Assembly (NCBI GenBank): GCA_024227975.1
Contig: JAAETV010000396.1
Location: forward strand, 1 to 21,404
DNA from: Actinomycetes bacterium
GTDB lineage: Bacteria; Actinomycetota; Acidimicrobiia; Acidimicrobiales; SZUA-35
Length of the DNA: 21,404 bases
Direction: 5' to 3'
The notes under the pieces were generated by a model that ran no database searches, had not been told where the DNA came from, and worked only from the letters and a program-made list of their open reading frames with translations. Shown here in pieces: positions 20,866-21,404 of this stretch. Position numbers and translations under genes: made by a program. The first letter of the stretch is position 1, and the number at the start of each line of letters is the position of its first letter.

Positions 20866-21404
20866 GAGATTGGTCCTTCCTGTCGACCGGCCAGCCATCG
20901 CTCGACGAAGCCGGTGTCGTACTCACCGTCGGTCACTTGAGGTGTTGATAGCAACTCCAGAATCAGAGGTGCCGTTGTCTTCACCCCTTCGATGCGGAGC
21001 TCACGCATCGCACGTTTGGCCCGGGCCAGGGTTGAGGGGCGGTCGCTGTCCCAGACGATGATCTTGGCGATCAGGGAGTCGTAGTATGGCGAGACCTCAG
21101 ATCCTGCCTTGACTGCGGTCGAAATGCGTACCCCCGGTCCGAGGGGGAGCTCGAGGTCGGTAATCACCCCTGGTGAGGGGAAGAAGTTGTTGTCGGGGTC
21201 TTCAGCGTTGATCCGCATCTCGATCGCGGCACCGCGGGGGTCGATCGCTGCTTGGGAGAAGGTCGAGCCGAGTCCGCCGGTCTTGCGGAGTTGCTCCCGG
21301 ACGAGATCGAGGCCGCAGATGAGCTCGGTCACCGGGTGTTCAACCTGGATCCTGGTGTTCATCTCGATGAAGTAGAACTCATCGCGGCGGAGGTCGACGA
21401 GGAA
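20862..21404 (-). CDS. accC: Biotin carboxylase, C-terminal part (cut by window edge)
   Basis: About 180 C-terminal residues; the N-terminus lies beyond base 21404. The frame reads FLVDLRRDEFYFIEMNTRIQVEHPVTE, the catalytic segment of biotin carboxylases (EMNxRxQVEHPVTE, holding the bicarbonate- and metal-binding residues), then INAEDPDNNFFPSPGVI, YYDSLIAKIIVWDSDR and an end typical of AccC. It uses ATP and bicarbonate to carboxylate biotin on a carrier protein. No biotin carrier gene follows it; pxpB starts on its stop codon. The target may be an acyl-CoA or a substrate of the PxpBC-like carboxyltransferase. The gene could also continue differently upstream, which is not visible. Confidence 0.92.
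   Translation of the reverse strand, partial: FLVDLRRDEFYFIEMNTRIQVEHPVTELICGLDLVREQLRKTGGLGSTFSQAAIDPRGAAIEMRINAEDPDNNFFPSPGVITDLELPLGPGVRISTAVKAGSEVSPYYDSLIAKIIVWDSDRPSTLARAKRAMRELRIEGVKTTAPLILELLSTPQVTDGEYDTGFVERWLAGRQEGPIS

Noticed and set aside
1..21404. CRISPR array, insertion sequence, integrase, attachment site or prophage genes
   Set aside because: No regularly spaced direct repeats, transposase motifs or duplicated target sites were seen; the repeats present are internal to protein-coding modules.

Overview
The window reads as chromosomal DNA of a high-GC actinobacterium, most likely from Acidimicrobiia or a close relative. Four things suggest this: the G/C-rich third codon positions; a split pntAA/pntAB/pntB transhydrogenase; an actinobacterial-type LexA palindrome (CGAAC-N4-GTTCG); and several genes with a TAnnnT -10 box only 5-6 bases before the start codon, the pattern of leaderless transcripts. 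The class-level placement is inference. I see no tRNA, rRNA, CRISPR array, insertion sequence or integrase.

Layout. 1-472 (+): the tail of an unrecognised gene joined by a TGATG junction to a DUF1330 protein. 777-1661 (+): a lone ParA/MinD-type ATPase with an uncertain N-terminus. 1695-2327 (-): a lipoprotein with a DUF3558-like C-terminal part. 2328-2562: a divergent control region. It holds a 22-bp inverted repeat over the lipoprotein promoter and a 149-base segment (2402-2550) that can fold into a closed, multi-helix RNA ending 12 bases before the next start codon. 2563-7458 (+): a 1631-residue protein that joins a cytoplasmic HD-GYP domain (c-di-GMP phosphodiesterase type) through a transmembrane segment to a long predicted extracellular chain of cadherin/Ig-like, lamin-tail, PKD and beta-propeller repeats. 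This is the most unusual object in the window.

7462-10285 (-): a UvrD/PcrA-type helicase whose start codon lies at the centre of a perfect 28-bp palindrome matching the SOS box, and a GNAT acetyltransferase upstream of it. 10489-13387 (+): the three-gene proton-translocating transhydrogenase operon, tightly overlapping, followed by a conserved hypothetical CxxC protein. 14117-16198 (+): an APC-type permease with EIIA-like and RCK_C-like regulatory domains at its C-terminus.

16238-18292 (-): a crotonase-fold protein without the two hydratase glutamates, a small class III nucleotide cyclase, and a DUF4097 beta-solenoid protein whose stop codon overlaps the cyclase start. 18405-18983 (+): a DUF4389 membrane protein. 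19020-21404 (-): biotin carboxylase (cut by the window edge), pxpB and pxpC in one overlapping operon.

Two nucleotide-signalling genes, the HD-GYP protein and the class III cyclase, are each linked to a repeat-built protein of unknown ligand. All functional statements come from motif reading alone; no database search or folding program was run.
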